Below are positions 17,621 to 28,438 of a stretch of DNA of 64,000 nt, piece after piece. Origin of the DNA: Shewanella subflava (GTDB taxonomy: Bacteria; Pseudomonadota; Gammaproteobacteria; Enterobacterales; Shewanellaceae). Position 1 is the first letter of the stretch. Every line of letters begins with the position of its first letter. The notes beneath the pieces are model-generated. The model was not told the DNA's origin. It was given only the letters and a program-made list of their open reading frames with translations, and made no database searches. The stretch covers positions 1 to 64,000 of the forward strand of contig NZ_JAPDMX010000033.1 of assembly GCF_025971955.1 (NCBI RefSeq), read 5' to 3'. The position numbers and the translations under genes are program-made.

Positions 17621-18262
17621 TTATTGGATCTGCTTTAAACGTTGATCATCAATATCAACATTTTCAGGCAGTGCAAAGTGAAACAAAGATTGCTCGGATG
17701 GCGTGACACTGCGCTGTTCAAGTAAGGTAAATTGGCTTAAATTGCCTTGCTCATCGGTCAAGTCAAAAGCGGATAACTGATTCTTATTGAAACACACAGT
17801 CACCGCAATCACGCTGCCTGTAGCCTCTTTGGGGATAATATCAAAGCAAGCCGATTTTTTTGCCGATTGCTTAACATTGTACTGCGACCAAGTGGCTTCA
17901 TCGCGATGAACTAATAAGGCGATTGGAGATGCATCAACGGCTTGAGAGACATCCATTACCGTGACTTCTTCTGCAAACGGGTTATATACCCATAAACTTG
18001 AACCATCAGCCACTATCAAAGACTCATCTGGTTCGGTCAAATGCCAATAAAATTTATTCGGATATGACAAGGCAAAAATACCGCTGCCGGTTTGAATCGG
18101 CTTGTTGTTCACATCGGTGACTTTTTGTTGAAACTTTGCATACAAATTATCGATATTTGTCAGCTTGCCACGTAATGCCTCAGCATCATTGGCGCTTGCA
18201 ATACTACTGCTCAACAAACTGGCAGCGGCAATGGTAATAATGGCTATTTGCTTTAATCGCAT
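17621..18262 (-). CDS. lolA: Periplasmic lipoprotein carrier LolA
   Basis: 213 residues with a signal peptide (MRLKQIAIITIAAASLLSSS, cleavage after about residue 24, ASA/ND). It shuttles lipoproteins released by LolCDE to LolB at the outer membrane. The N-terminal region LYAKFQQKV and FYWHLTEPDESLIVADG match the family, including the Trp and the loop used in lipid release. It follows ftsK by 8 bp, giving the order ftsK-lolA-rarA. Confidence 0.94.
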   Translation of the reverse strand: MRLKQIAIITIAAASLLSSSIASANDAEALRGKLTNIDNLYAKFQQKVTDVNNKPIQTGSGIFALSYPNKFYWHLTEPDESLIVADGSSLWVYNPFAEEVTVMDVSQAVDASPIALLVHRDEATWSQYNVKQSAKKSACFDIIPKEATGSVIAVTVCFNKNQLSAFDLTDEQGNLSQFTLLEQRSVTPSEQSLFHFALPENVDIDDQRLKQIQ

Positions 18263-18270
18263 AACTTTTC

Positions 18271-20973
18271 CTAATTTCTTGGTGGCGGTGGCGCCAATAC
18301 TTCACGATTGCCATTATGGCCTTGGGAGCTAACAATACCTTGTGCTTCCATTGACTCAATTATTCTTGCAGCTCGGTTATAACCAATTTTGAATTTTCTT
18401 TGTACGCTAGATATCGAGCCTCTACGCGTTTCGGTCACAAATGCGACCGCTTCATCATAAAGTGCATCAAGTTCATCATCTGAGTCTGCTGACTCACCAG
18501 GTAACAACACTTGCTCGCCATCTGACACACCATTCAAAATTTCTTGTACATATTGAGGTTTACCGCGTGCACACCAATCTGCTACCACTTTATGTACTTC
18601 ATGATCATCAATAAAGGCGCCATGAACACGGTTAGGTACGCTAGTTCCTGGGGGTAAATACAACATGTCCCCCATACCGAGTAAAGTTTCAGCGCCTTGT
18701 TGATCTAAAATCGTGCGCGAATCAATCCGTGATGACACCTGAAATGCAATTCGGGTTGGAATGTTAGCTTTAATCAAACCGGTAATGACATCAACCGATG
18801 GGCGCTGTGTGGCTAAAATCAAATGGATACCTGCCGCGCGCGCTTTTTGGGCAATACGGGCAATTAACTCTTCCACTTTTTTACCCACAATCATGATCAT
18901 ATCGGCAAATTCATCAACGACCACCACAATGGCAGGTAACTTATCTAATGGTGGCGCTTCATCAAGCATACTTTCAGATTGTTTCCAAAGCGGATCAGGG
19001 ATGTACTCTCCTCTTGCGGCCGCTTCTTTAATCTTGATGTTATAACCTTTTAAGTTACGCACACCTAAAGCTGACATTAATTTATAACGACGCTCCATTT
19101 CGCCCACACACCAACGCAGTGCATTGGCGGCTTCTTTCATGTCGGTGACAACTTCACACAATAAATGGGGAATACCTTCATAGACTGACAATTCGAGCAT
19201 CTTAGGGTCAATCATAATAAATCGAACGTCATCTGGACCAGATTTATACAATAAACTGGTGATCATCACGTTAACGCCAACAGATTTACCTGAGCCCGTA
19301 GTACCGGCCACTAATAAATGGGGCATTTTGCCAAGATCAACAATGACAGGATCGCCAGAGATATCTTGGCCTAATACCATAGACAATTTCGACTTACTTT
19401 CTCTGAAAGCATCACTATCGAGCACATCGCGCATAAAGACGGTTTCACGGAATTTATTAGGTAACTCTAAACCGACGTAAGCTTTACCAGGGATAACTTC
19501 AACAACGCGAACATTTTCCGACAACAAAGAACGGGCTAAATCTTTTGATAAATTAGTGATTTTTGAGGCTTTAACACCCGGAGCAAGCTCTAATTCAAAA
19601 CGGGTCACAACTGGACCTGGATAGACACCCACGACATTGGCGATGATATTGAAATCAGCTAATTTCATTTCAACTAAACGCGCGACTTGCTCAAGCTCTT
19701 CCTCGCTAATTGGATTTTTCTTTCTATCAGGTATGTCAAGTAAGCTCAAGTCTGGTAATGGTGCCATGGCCGCTCTTGGCTTTTCAGGTGCCTGACCGTC
19801 AATCATCACAATGCCATCAACAATTTTGGCTTCTTTTTTAGGTTGTTGCTGTGCAACTAATGCCCCTGTCGAATGTACTTGTTCGAATTCTGGTTCATCG
19901 ATAAGGTCAGGGTTATCATCAAGATCATCAATTGCTGAAAAGCTGGGTATATTGTCTTCATCTTCTTCGGACCACGAGTCAAACGATGGCTCTAAATCTT
20001 TAATATCCTGCTGGAACATTTTAGGCTCAAGAGCATCGTCATGGTCATAATCAGCTTCAATTTCTACTTCTGGTTCAACGGGCGCTTCTTTCACCTTGCG
20101 GCTAAATATACTGCGCTTTTTTTCAGCCTTAGTGACTGGCATAGAAAAGGGTTTGATTGTTGGCTTATCTACATTATTTTGAATGCCATTATCTTCATTA
20201 ATTTCCTCAAGCGGATTGATCTTAATGTTGCTATGAATGTCGTCTTCAGCAATAAGCGGTTGAGATAATTCATCGTCAAAACCACTGTCACGGCGTTGTT
20301 TAAATTTATCTACAACGGACATAAATCCGCGCGTGTCTTCTGTTTCACGATCACGTTTAAATGATTGTGGTAAGTTCCATATTTTTTTCGCGGACCAAAT
20401 CACACCATGGCCAATTAACTCGATAATCGTCAGCCAACTAATGCCTGTCGCTAAAGTGAAACCAGCACCAATAAAACACAGTAAAAGCAATACGGTTCCA
20501 AGTACGTTAAAGTACGGCAACATAGCTTGGCTGATGACATCTCCGGCTACACCACCGGCAGAAAATACATATACATCATCCACATTCATGCTGACTAAAG
20601 CCGCTAAGGCTAATACCATTAGCATGAAACCAATAATACGTAAGCCAACTGAAAAATAATCAATTTCTAATAACTTGTGCGCACGATTAAAGAAAAACCA
20701 ACCTGTGGTGGCAATAATAAGCGGGATACAGTAGGCAATAAAACCAAAGAAATACAACAAAACATCTGCTGTCCAAGCGCCAACAGCACCAGTCCAATTG
20801 TGAATTTCGCCTTGAAAATGCGATTGACTCCAGCCAGGGTCATTCGGGCTGAAGCTAGATAATGCTAATAATATGTATGTTGCGACCATACAACAAAAAA
20901 TTAAGCCGCCTTCAAGTAGTCGCTGTAGACCACTGAGCGTTTTTAAACTATTTCCCTGAGTCAACGGTATCAT
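18271..20973 (-). CDS. ftsK: DNA translocase FtsK
   Basis: 900 residues. Four to five membrane helices lie in the first 200 residues (division-site anchor), followed by an acidic linker (about 210-400), then the RecA-like motor with Walker [17 protein letters not shown] and Walker [15 protein letters not shown]. The C-terminal gamma winged helix that reads KOPS sequences is present ([20 protein letters not shown]). It couples chromosome dimer resolution by XerCD to septation. It is shorter than E. coli FtsK (1329 aa) mainly in the linker, which is common in Shewanella. A 238-bp gap separates it from lrp. Confidence 0.97.
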   Translation of the reverse strand: MIPLTQGNSLKTLSGLQRLLEGGLIFCCMVATYILLALSSFSPNDPGWSQSHFQGEIHNWTGAVGAWTADVLLYFFGFIAYCIPLIIATTGWFFFNRAHKLLEIDYFSVGLRIIGFMLMVLALAALVSMNVDDVYVFSAGGVAGDVISQAMLPYFNVLGTVLLLLCFIGAGFTLATGISWLTIIELIGHGVIWSAKKIWNLPQSFKRDRETEDTRGFMSVVDKFKQRRDSGFDDELSQPLIAEDDIHSNIKINPLEEINEDNGIQNNVDKPTIKPFSMPVTKAEKKRSIFSRKVKEAPVEPEVEIEADYDHDDALEPKMFQQDIKDLEPSFDSWSEEDEDNIPSFSAIDDLDDNPDLIDEPEFEQVHSTGALVAQQQPKKEAKIVDGIVMIDGQAPEKPRAAMAPLPDLSLLDIPDRKKNPISEEELEQVARLVEMKLADFNIIANVVGVYPGPVVTRFELELAPGVKASKITNLSKDLARSLLSENVRVVEVIPGKAYVGLELPNKFRETVFMRDVLDSDAFRESKSKLSMVLGQDISGDPVIVDLGKMPHLLVAGTTGSGKSVGVNVMITSLLYKSGPDDVRFIMIDPKMLELSVYEGIPHLLCEVVTDMKEAANALRWCVGEMERRYKLMSALGVRNLKGYNIKIKEAAARGEYIPDPLWKQSESMLDEAPPLDKLPAIVVVVDEFADMIMIVGKKVEELIARIAQKARAAGIHLILATQRPSVDVITGLIKANIPTRIAFQVSSRIDSRTILDQQGAETLLGMGDMLYLPPGTSVPNRVHGAFIDDHEVHKVVADWCARGKPQYVQEILNGVSDGEQVLLPGESADSDDELDALYDEAVAFVTETRRGSISSVQRKFKIGYNRAARIIESMEAQGIVSSQGHNGNREVLAPPPPRN

Positions 20974-21126
20974 CCATACATGAAATTAAAGACAGTAATT
21001 AAATAGAATATCACAGAATTAATCTGTGTTTTCAGTGATTATGCACTGTGAAAGCCATAAGCTCAATCGAATGTGAAGAGGATTTCATCGCTTAAATCGC
21101 GAATAAGAGAGGCTGGATAAATAATA

Positions 21127-21159
21127 AGCAGAAATAGCATGTAATAGCCTATTTCTGCT
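21127..21159 (-). terminator. Terminator of lrp
   Basis: The 11-bp perfect stem AGCAGAAATAG / CTATTTCTGCT lies downstream of lrp. The following minus-strand tract is TTATTATTT, so termination may be partial. Confidence 0.55.
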
Positions 21160-21211
21160 TATGCGGGCTGACAGGTTAACTGCTGCGATTTACAGCTAAC
21201 CCTAACAAAAG

Positions 21212-21715
21212 TTACAACTCAGCAATTAAATTAAGTGCAACTTTATTGGTTTGCTTAACTTCTTCCATTACAACGTATGTACGAGTATCAGAAACTGAAG
21301 GCAACTTTAATAGGGTTTCCCCCAACAAACGACGATAAGCTGACATATCGGATACACGGGTTTTTAATAAGTAATCGAAATCACCCGACACTAAATGACA
21401 CTCTTGAATATCATCGAGTAACTGAACAGCACGATTAAAACGATCAAAAATATCAGGGGTATCACGGTTTAACGTGATCTCCACAAATACTAATAATGAT
21501 GCGCCTAAATAATGCGGATTAACTAATGCCGTATACCCGTTAATAAAACCTTGTTTTTCAAGACGTTTAACCCTTTCAAGACAAGGGGTTGGACTAAGAC
21601 CAACACGCTTAGATAGCTCAACATTTGAAATCCTTCCATCCATCTGTAATTCATTCAAAATGTTTCTATCAATTCGGTCTAAATCTTTAATTGAATAGTT
21701 CTTATTATTTGCCAT
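21212..21715 (-). CDS. lrp: Leucine-responsive regulator Lrp
   Basis: A 167-residue global regulator: N-terminal HTH (KDLDRIDRNILNELQMDGRI and the helices that follow) and C-terminal RAM effector/oligomer domain (LVSGDFDYLLKTRV). It is nearly colinear with the 164-residue E. coli protein. ATG at 21715 matches the family start; an in-frame ATG at 21826 would add 37 non-conserved residues inside the promoter region. It is divergent from ald, a gene often controlled by Lrp-type regulators, with 182 bp between the starts. Confidence 0.95.
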   Translation of the reverse strand: MANNKNYSIKDLDRIDRNILNELQMDGRISNVELSKRVGLSPTPCLERVKRLEKQGFINGYTALVNPHYLGASLLVFVEITLNRDTPDIFDRFNRAVQLLDDIQECHLVSGDFDYLLKTRVSDMSAYRRLLGETLLKLPSVSDTRTYVVMEEVKQTNKVALNLIAEL

Positions 21716-21897
21716 ATTTTTAACTCTATTGTACCACTTTAACAACATTATTATCTTTTTATTATCAAACTTCAGCAGCATAAACTGCTGGACCGGTACT
21801 ATACTAGAGCCTCCTGAAATAAGCACGTTCAGGGTAAATAATTAATAATAAAATTACTCGTCTCCCCTACGAGTACTATTCAAATCGAGGCTCAAAA

Positions 21898-23013
21898 ATG
21901 ATTATTGGTGTTCCAACAGAAATCAAAAACCACGAATATCGTGTTGGTATGGTTCCTTCAAGTGTTCGCGAATTGACTATTAAAGGTCATGAAGTCTTTG
22001 TTCAATCTGATGCTGGTGTTGGTATTGGTTTTACTGATCAAGACTATATTGATGCCGGCGCGGCAATATTAGCAACCGCGGCAGAAATCTTCGCCAAAGC
22101 TGAAATGATTGTAAAAGTAAAAGAGCCACAAGCCGTTGAGCGTGCGATGTTGCGTCACGACCAAATTTTATTTACCTATTTACACTTAGCACCAGATTTA
22201 CCACAAACTGAAGATCTTGTTAAAAGTGGAGCTGTTTGTATCGCTTATGAAACAGTCACAGATGACCGTGGTGGATTACCACTGCTAGCTCCAATGTCAG
22301 AAGTTGCTGGTCGCATGTCTATTCAAGCTGGTGCACGCGCTTTAGAAAAATCATTAGGTGGCCGTGGCATGTTATTGGGTGGCGTTCCTGGTGTTGAGCC
22401 TGCTAAAGTTGTGATTATTGGCGGCGGTATGGTGGGTACTAATGCTGCTCAAATGGCGGTTGGTATGGGTGCTGACGTTGTTGTGTTAGACCGTAGCATT
22501 GATGCTTTACGCCGTTTAAATGTGCAGTTTGGTTCAGCAGTTAAAGCGATTTATTCAACTGCCGACGCGATTGAACGTCATGTATTAGAAGCTGACCTAG
22601 TGATCGGCGGTGTATTGGTTCCTGGCGCTGCTGCACCAAAACTTGTCACCAAAGACATGATTAAGCGCATGAAACCAGGCAGTGCTATTGTGGATGTTGC
22701 TATTGACCAAGGCGGTTGTGTTGAAACATCACATGCGACCACACACCAAGATCCAACTTACATTGTAGATGATGTTGTTCATTACTGTGTTGCGAACATG
22801 CCTGGTGCTGTTGCTCGTACTTCAACATTTGCACTTAACAATGCAACCCTGCCTTATATTATCCGTTTAGCAAACCTTGGCTATAAAGAAGCATTATTAA
22901 GCGACAAGCACTTATTGAACGGCTTGAATGTTATGCACGGTAAAATTGTATGTAAAGAAGTGGCTGAAGCCCTTTCATTGACATTCACTGAACCTAAAAG
23001 CTTACTTGTATAA
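21898..23013 (+). CDS. ald: Alanine dehydrogenase
   Basis: 371 residues. It catalyses reversible NAD-dependent deamination of L-alanine to pyruvate and ammonium in the cytoplasm. N-terminal substrate domain: MIIGVPTEIKNHEYRVG, with the catalytic Lys in MIVKVKEPQ and His in YLHLAPD. The Rossmann NAD site is VVIIGGGMVGTNAAQMAVG. The substrate-pocket tail VANMPGAVARTSTFALNNAT is intact. It is divergent from lrp and followed by its own terminator. Confidence 0.97.
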   Translation: MIIGVPTEIKNHEYRVGMVPSSVRELTIKGHEVFVQSDAGVGIGFTDQDYIDAGAAILATAAEIFAKAEMIVKVKEPQAVERAMLRHDQILFTYLHLAPDLPQTEDLVKSGAVCIAYETVTDDRGGLPLLAPMSEVAGRMSIQAGARALEKSLGGRGMLLGGVPGVEPAKVVIIGGGMVGTNAAQMAVGMGADVVVLDRSIDALRRLNVQFGSAVKAIYSTADAIERHVLEADLVIGGVLVPGAAAPKLVTKDMIKRMKPGSAIVDVAIDQGGCVETSHATTHQDPTYIVDDVVHYCVANMPGAVARTSTFALNNATLPYIIRLANLGYKEALLSDKHLLNGLNVMHGKIVCKEVAEALSLTFTEPKSLLV

Positions 23014-23040
23014 TCAAATTTTGTAAGCAACTGAATTTTA

Positions 23041-23072
23041 AAAAATACCGCTAATTTAGCGGTATTTTTTTT
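23041..23072 (+). terminator. Terminator of ald
   Basis: AATACCGC and GCGGTATT form the stem with a TTTA-type loop, followed by eight T. Confidence 0.9.
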
Positions 23073-23213
23073 CTAATAATAAGGCAGTGATTAACACAAA
23101 CAAGAAACAGCACATTGTTCTGTATCTTACGCGCAAGACCAAATAAAGCGCTGTTTAAACAAAAAACACAAAGCTGAATGATTTTTACAGAAAATATACT
23201 ATTAATCATAATC

Positions 23214-25451
23214 TTATAACAACTTCAAAAAATCTGACTTGCTCATGGGTTTATAATAAAAATACCCTTGTACCGCCTGAATTTGTTGTTGTTTTACAAA
23301 ATCCAATTGACTTTGGGTTTCGACCCCTTCGGCAATAACGGTCAAATCTAACGCACGGCTCATACTGACAATCGCTTCAACTAATGCTTTATGTCTGGGA
23401 TCGGTTTCTAGTTGATGAATAAACGATTTATCGATTTTTATTTGATCAACAGGAAAACTCACTAAATAGGATAATGATGAATATCCCGTCCCAAAATCAT
23501 CAATTGAAATACGGATGCCTCTTTGTCGTAATAATGACAACAGTTCACAAACCGCTTTCTGTTGTTTCATCATTAAGGATTCGGTAATTTCTAAGGTGAT
23601 CATTTCATAAGGAAATACGTCAATATTAAGCTGTTCTACAACCTGATCAAAAAACTGTAAAAAACGAGTTTGAAGTTCTAACGACCAAAACTCCAATGTG
23701 GACACGTTAACCGATATAGGCACATGTAATCCTAGTTTTTTTAACTCAATCGCCATCATAACAGCTTGGGTCTTCACCCATTCGCCAATTTCAACAATGA
23801 CACCTGAATGTTCTGCTATGGGAATGAATTCGACAGGAGATATATATTGCCCTTTGTGACACCAACGCAATAAGGCTTCCGCTTTGACAATTTTGCCGTT
23901 CAACGGGTTGACGATTGGTTGATAGAATAATTCTAACTCATTTTGGCTGATGGCTTTTTTTAAATGCAGATGCAATTGCGCAGTTCGTTCTGCTTGCAAT
24001 TGTATTTCCTGATTGAAGAATTGATAACAGTTTCGACCACAAGCTTTGGCGTTATACATAGCCTGGCTGGCACAGTTAAGTATCAACTCAGCCGTTGTTG
24101 CATCGCTTGGGAAAGTTGCAAAACCACTGCTAATCGCCACGGACATGGTTTGATTAGACACAGACATTTCTTTGCCGATGGTGGCTTTAATTGTTTCAGC
24201 AAAGTCGGACAATTTATCTGTGCTTTGATATCCCGGCAGGACAATCGCAAACTCATCTGCAGCAATACGCGCAGGCAAGCTATTATCGGGTAAAACCTCT
24301 AATAACCTCTTCGCCACCGTTTGTAGCACTTGATCGCCATTATCCGAACCTAATGTGTCATTTATTTGCTTAAAGTGATCTAAATCTAAAATCATCATAC
24401 TGAATGGTTCAATTTCACCATCCAAACGTTGAGACTCACTTATTAAGCTGTCCATTTTTTTAAACAGATATTTACGATTTGCAAGACCCGTGAGTTGATC
24501 GTAATGGTTTTGGAAATCAATTAATTTCTCGGTCGTTTTACGGGCTGTGATGTCGGTTATCATCCATGCATAACAATTTTGCTGTGTTAAAGAATCACGG
24601 ATAACGGTGACAACCAACTCGATATCACTAATATCATTAATATTTTTTCGCGCTTTAAGCTCACCTTGCCATGAATGCCCCCGACCAATTGCATTGAACA
24701 GTTCTGTCACTAACTCAGAGTTTGAGGGTTTAAGGTAAGTGCGCACGTTAAAATAGTTATTGTTAACGTCATAGAGTGTGGTCGATTGGGCAAAACTGGG
24801 ATTACAGGTCAAGACTGCATTTTGTTCATTGGTGATAACTAACGCAATCGGTAAGCTTTCAAAAATTTTGCTACTCAAGCGCTGTAAGTGCAAGCCTCGA
24901 CTACGTTCAATCGCCAAACTGGCTAACCTTGCCGCTTCTTGAATTAAGTTTAAATCTTGAGCCGTGGGCGATTTAATGGTGTCGTAGTACATCGCAAAGG
25001 TGCCTAGCACATTGCGCATACTATCAAATATTGGCTCTGACCAACATGCTCTGAGGCCCGCTTTGAGAGGGAGTGATTTGTAATCCGCCCAATTAGGGTG
25101 ATTTTCAATATCTTCAACAATGACGCGTTGTTGAAGATAAGCCGCCGTGCCGCATGAGCCAACATTTGGACCAATCACCACGCCATTGATTGCTTCGTTA
25201 TAATCACTTGGTAAATTGGGTGCTGCGCCGGATAATAATCTTGTGCCATCATCACTCAATAACAGTACTGAGGCACGGGTACCTATTTTTTGTGCCTCGA
25301 TCAACAATACCAAACTGTGGAGCATTTCACCTAATGGCAGCCCTTCAAGCACCATGTTCAATATGGCACTGTAACGTTCAAGGCTAGATTTGTGCTCATC
25401 CGTATGCACAACTCCTGAAACCGCTTTGATCTCTATTTGACCTGAATCCAT
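23214..25451 (-). CDS. GAF-PAS-GGDEF-EAL cyclic-di-GMP protein
   Basis: 745 residues, cytoplasmic, no membrane helix. GAF domain at about 30-175 (GSCGTAAYLQQRVIVEDI), PAS at about 190-300, GGDEF domain at about 310-470, EAL at about 490-740. The GGDEF active loop reads RIAADEFAIV, with both Gly replaced by Ala, so cyclase activity is doubtful. The EAL domain keeps EALLRW, the Glu of ITLEITES, the DDFGTGYSS loop, the Lys of IKIDKSF and the Glu of AEGVET, so it should be an active phosphodiesterase. ATG at 25451 has GGAG 4 bp away and is preferred to the ATG at 25463. It stands alone. Confidence 0.9.
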   Translation of the reverse strand: MDSGQIEIKAVSGVVHTDEHKSSLERYSAILNMVLEGLPLGEMLHSLVLLIEAQKIGTRASVLLLSDDGTRLLSGAAPNLPSDYNEAINGVVIGPNVGSCGTAAYLQQRVIVEDIENHPNWADYKSLPLKAGLRACWSEPIFDSMRNVLGTFAMYYDTIKSPTAQDLNLIQEAARLASLAIERSRGLHLQRLSSKIFESLPIALVITNEQNAVLTCNPSFAQSTTLYDVNNNYFNVRTYLKPSNSELVTELFNAIGRGHSWQGELKARKNINDISDIELVVTVIRDSLTQQNCYAWMITDITARKTTEKLIDFQNHYDQLTGLANRKYLFKKMDSLISESQRLDGEIEPFSMMILDLDHFKQINDTLGSDNGDQVLQTVAKRLLEVLPDNSLPARIAADEFAIVLPGYQSTDKLSDFAETIKATIGKEMSVSNQTMSVAISSGFATFPSDATTAELILNCASQAMYNAKACGRNCYQFFNQEIQLQAERTAQLHLHLKKAISQNELELFYQPIVNPLNGKIVKAEALLRWCHKGQYISPVEFIPIAEHSGVIVEIGEWVKTQAVMMAIELKKLGLHVPISVNVSTLEFWSLELQTRFLQFFDQVVEQLNIDVFPYEMITLEITESLMMKQQKAVCELLSLLRQRGIRISIDDFGTGYSSLSYLVSFPVDQIKIDKSFIHQLETDPRHKALVEAIVSMSRALDLTVIAEGVETQSQLDFVKQQQIQAVQGYFYYKPMSKSDFLKLL

Positions 25452-25594
25452 ACTGCTCCGCATTAACTGATGATAAGAAAAAGCTCGATATAAAAATCAC
25501 CTACTTCAGATTATGCGTAATAGCAGATTTTATCAAACAATAGTTACAGTAAACAAACAACCCATTAACAGATGTTAATCGCTAATAGTCTAAG

Positions 25595-26809
25595 TTACTC
25601 GGCATTTCTGATCATTTTTGCCAGATAAAAACCATCAAAACCTTGTTCTGAAACTAAAATAGTTTCGTCCTCAATTAAGCTAAAATGAGGGTTATCACGT
25701 AAAAAGCGATCAACTTGATTACGATTTTCATCCGGCATAATTGAACAAGTCGCGTAAATGAGCATGCCGCCCACTTTGACCATTCGGCTATAGCTATCAA
25801 TAATCTGTTTTTGTAAATCAATCAGCACCGGCAGGCGCTCTGCTGTATCACGCCATTTGGAATCAGGGTTACGCTTTAATACCCCTAAGCCTGAACATGG
25901 TACATCTAGCAAAACACGATCAGCAGTCAACTTTAAGCGTTTAATCGTTTTTGAACTAGCAATAATACGCGTTTCAACGTTATGTGCCCCTGCTCTTTTG
26001 GCACGGGTTTTCAGATTATCCAGTTTCCACTGTTCGATATCCATCGCCAATAATCGCCCTTTACCTTGCATCTGAGCTGCAATATGTAAAGTTTTCCCCC
26101 CCGCGCCGGCACAAGCATCTACTACTCGCATTCCGGGTTTAGCATCAACTGCTGCCGCCACTAATTGCGAACCAGCGTCTTGCTGCTCAAATAACCCTTT
26201 TTGAAAGCTATCTGTTCTGAATAATGCAGAATCGGATGTCACTTCAAGGGCACTGTCGACGGTGGCGACGATTTGGGTATCTACCCCCTCTTTAGCAAGA
26301 CTTGTCATCAGCTTTTCACGGTTTGTTTTTAATTCATTAACACGAATGAAACGACGAGGAGCTTGCGTTAATGCCGCCCGTTCAGCTGGCCATTTATCAC
26401 CTAGCTGCGCTTGACCTAGCGTGTCTAGCCATTCTGGGCACCCATCCCACAGTGTAGGAATTAATTTAGCCGCTTCAATTTTTTCATTCAGTTGCTTTTG
26501 ATCAACTTGTAATGAATATTGCATTTTAGGCAACGCAAGCCCATGGAATAAATGCCAGCCATTGAGTAACTTTGACCCTAAACGGTCAAACTCATGCTGC
26601 TCAATATCAACGATAAAACAATACAGATTTAAGCGTCGAAGAATATCTCCTGCAACAAACGTGATTCTAGCTTGTTCTGAAGGCTCAAGTTTTAAACCCG
26701 AGAAGTTATGCGAATAAGCCCGGTCCAAAGGTTTTCCTTGGCTTAACACCATAGTTAACACATTTAACACTAGCTCAGAAGAACTACCAGATAGAGGAAA
26801 AGTCAGCAT
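25595..26809 (-). CDS. RsmB/NOP-family RNA m5C methyltransferase
   Basis: 404 residues. The C-terminal Rossmann methyltransferase domain shows the SAM site VDACAGAGGKTLHIAAQM, motif IV DVPCSGLGVLKRNPDSKW with one catalytic Cys, and motif VI YATCSIMPDENRNQ with the second Cys typical of m5C RNA enzymes. The N-terminal 150 residues form the RsmB-like helical region. Substrate RNA is unknown: it is a paralogue-type protein, not the fmt-linked rsmB. It stands alone, with about 285 bp of apparently empty DNA and a terminator separating it from the sugar permease gene. Confidence 0.85.
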   Translation of the reverse strand: MLTFPLSGSSSELVLNVLTMVLSQGKPLDRAYSHNFSGLKLEPSEQARITFVAGDILRRLNLYCFIVDIEQHEFDRLGSKLLNGWHLFHGLALPKMQYSLQVDQKQLNEKIEAAKLIPTLWDGCPEWLDTLGQAQLGDKWPAERAALTQAPRRFIRVNELKTNREKLMTSLAKEGVDTQIVATVDSALEVTSDSALFRTDSFQKGLFEQQDAGSQLVAAAVDAKPGMRVVDACAGAGGKTLHIAAQMQGKGRLLAMDIEQWKLDNLKTRAKRAGAHNVETRIIASSKTIKRLKLTADRVLLDVPCSGLGVLKRNPDSKWRDTAERLPVLIDLQKQIIDSYSRMVKVGGMLIYATCSIMPDENRNQVDRFLRDNPHFSLIEDETILVSEQGFDGFYLAKMIRNAE

Positions 26810-27034
26810 AACACTCTCAATTTAGAAACAAGATTAAAAACAATGTATGGACAAATACTGTCATTATCAGCGCCATGAATAGTTTGCTCACGCGTTTGTT
26901 GAAGCATCATAAGTTTAGCAACCAACAAGCCTAGGCTTACTATAAACACAAGCATTGGTTAAACGAATCTTTCAATAATGGGTATAAATGGCCTATTGGC
27001 GCCGATCATAGGTATTAACCGCAATGATAGCAAT

Positions 27035-27061
27035 AAAAAAGCGACCAACTAAGGTCGCTTT
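27035..27061 (-). terminator. Terminator of the glucoside permease operon
   Basis: The stem AAAGCGACC/GGTCGCTTT is followed by a T run on the minus strand, 34 bp after the permease stop. The DNA between here and 26810 shows no gene. Confidence 0.85.
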
Positions 27062-27094
27062 AACAAAGCTAAATCGTTAACCAGGCACTTTACG

Positions 27095-28360
27095 CTACAT
27101 CTTAGCGCCTTTAGCGCCGTAGAAAAGGATGAAGGCATAACAGATCACCGGCAAAATAAACGCTGGCTGTAAACCCATGTTGTCCGCCATCACACCCTGT
27201 AATAAAGGTACTATCGCGCCGCCAACAATAGCCAAACATAAAATGCCTGAACCTTGTGAAGTATGCGGGCCTAAATCACGTAACGCTAAGCTGAAAATGG
27301 TTGGGAACATAATCGAGTTAAATAACCCGACAGCCAAAATAGCCCACATGGCCACTACACCTTGGGTGTTCATGGCGACTAATACAAGTAGCGCCGCCAT
27401 TAGGGCGTTAAACGCTAATACAGTACCAGCTGGAATTTTTTGCATCACCGCAGAACCGATAAATCTTCCCACCATCGCCCCGCCCCAGTAATAGGCAATA
27501 TAATTAGCGGCATCGGCTTCTTTAAGTCCTGCGATGCTTTCTTCACCCAAAAAGCTCACTAAAAAGCTACCAATAGACACTTCAGCGCCCACATAAACAA
27601 AAATACCCACAGCCCCTAACACAAGGTGCATTGACTGCATGGCACTGGTTTTTCCATTATGAGTTATTTTTCCTGACTGCGCTGGTTCAGTATGTTCAAC
27701 AATTTTGGGCAATGAAAGTTTTGAAAAAATCACCGCTAATACCGCCAACATTCCAGACAACAGTAAATACGGTAACTTAACAACATCCGCCTCAGCTTGT
27801 GCATGCGACAAATCCGCTGTGGCACCCGATGCAACAGATAAAATCAGTACCGCACCAAAAAATGGCGCTACCGTGGTGCCTAGCGCGTTAAAAGCCTGGG
27901 TTAAATTAAGACGACTGGATGCCGTTTCTACACTGCCAAGAGCGTTAACATAAGGGTTGGCCGCAACTTGTAAAATGGTGATTCCCGAAGCAAGTACAAA
28001 TAGTGCGCCTAAAAATAATCCATAAACAGCAAAATCGGCGGCGGGATAAAATAAAGCGCAGCCCAAACTTGCGATAGATAACCCAGTAACAATTCCCTTT
28101 TGATACCCTAGCTTTTTAACTAAATTGCCTGCTGGAAGCGACACTAAAAAATACGCCCCAAAGAAGCAAAACTGGATCAACATCGCCTCAGTGTAACTCA
28201 GCGAGAAAACCGATTTTAAGTGTGGTATTAAAATGTCGTTTAAACAGGTGATAAATCCCCACATAAAAAACAACGAGGTAAGCGAAACCAAAGCAAAACG
28301 GTAATTGTCGTTTCCACTGGAGGATACGGCAGATGCGTTAGAGGGGGCTGAAAGCGCCAT
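27095..28360 (-). CDS. Sugar MFS transporter, glucose/galactose (FHS) type
   Basis: A 421-residue, 12-helix inner-membrane symporter of the fucose-hexose family. Typical marks are [19 protein letters not shown] in helix 1, [21 protein letters not shown] in helix 2 and loop, and ANPYVNALG. It follows the alpha-glucosidase gene by 78 bp on the same strand and ends at a terminator, so the pair forms an operon under the operator at 30200-30213. It probably imports free glucose released by the exported glucoamylases. The exact sugar is inferred from context. Confidence 0.85.
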   Translation of the reverse strand: MALSAPSNASAVSSSGNDNYRFALVSLTSLFFMWGFITCLNDILIPHLKSVFSLSYTEAMLIQFCFFGAYFLVSLPAGNLVKKLGYQKGIVTGLSIASLGCALFYPAADFAVYGLFLGALFVLASGITILQVAANPYVNALGSVETASSRLNLTQAFNALGTTVAPFFGAVLILSVASGATADLSHAQAEADVVKLPYLLLSGMLAVLAVIFSKLSLPKIVEHTEPAQSGKITHNGKTSAMQSMHLVLGAVGIFVYVGAEVSIGSFLVSFLGEESIAGLKEADAANYIAYYWGGAMVGRFIGSAVMQKIPAGTVLAFNALMAALLVLVAMNTQGVVAMWAILAVGLFNSIMFPTIFSLALRDLGPHTSQGSGILCLAIVGGAIVPLLQGVMADNMGLQPAFILPVICYAFILFYGAKGAKM

Positions 28361-28438
28361 AAATATATTCCTTTATTCATTATTGTTATTGAACCGCTGA
28401 TAAACAAACGCCGATAAAATGCAATCGGCGTGTGTACT

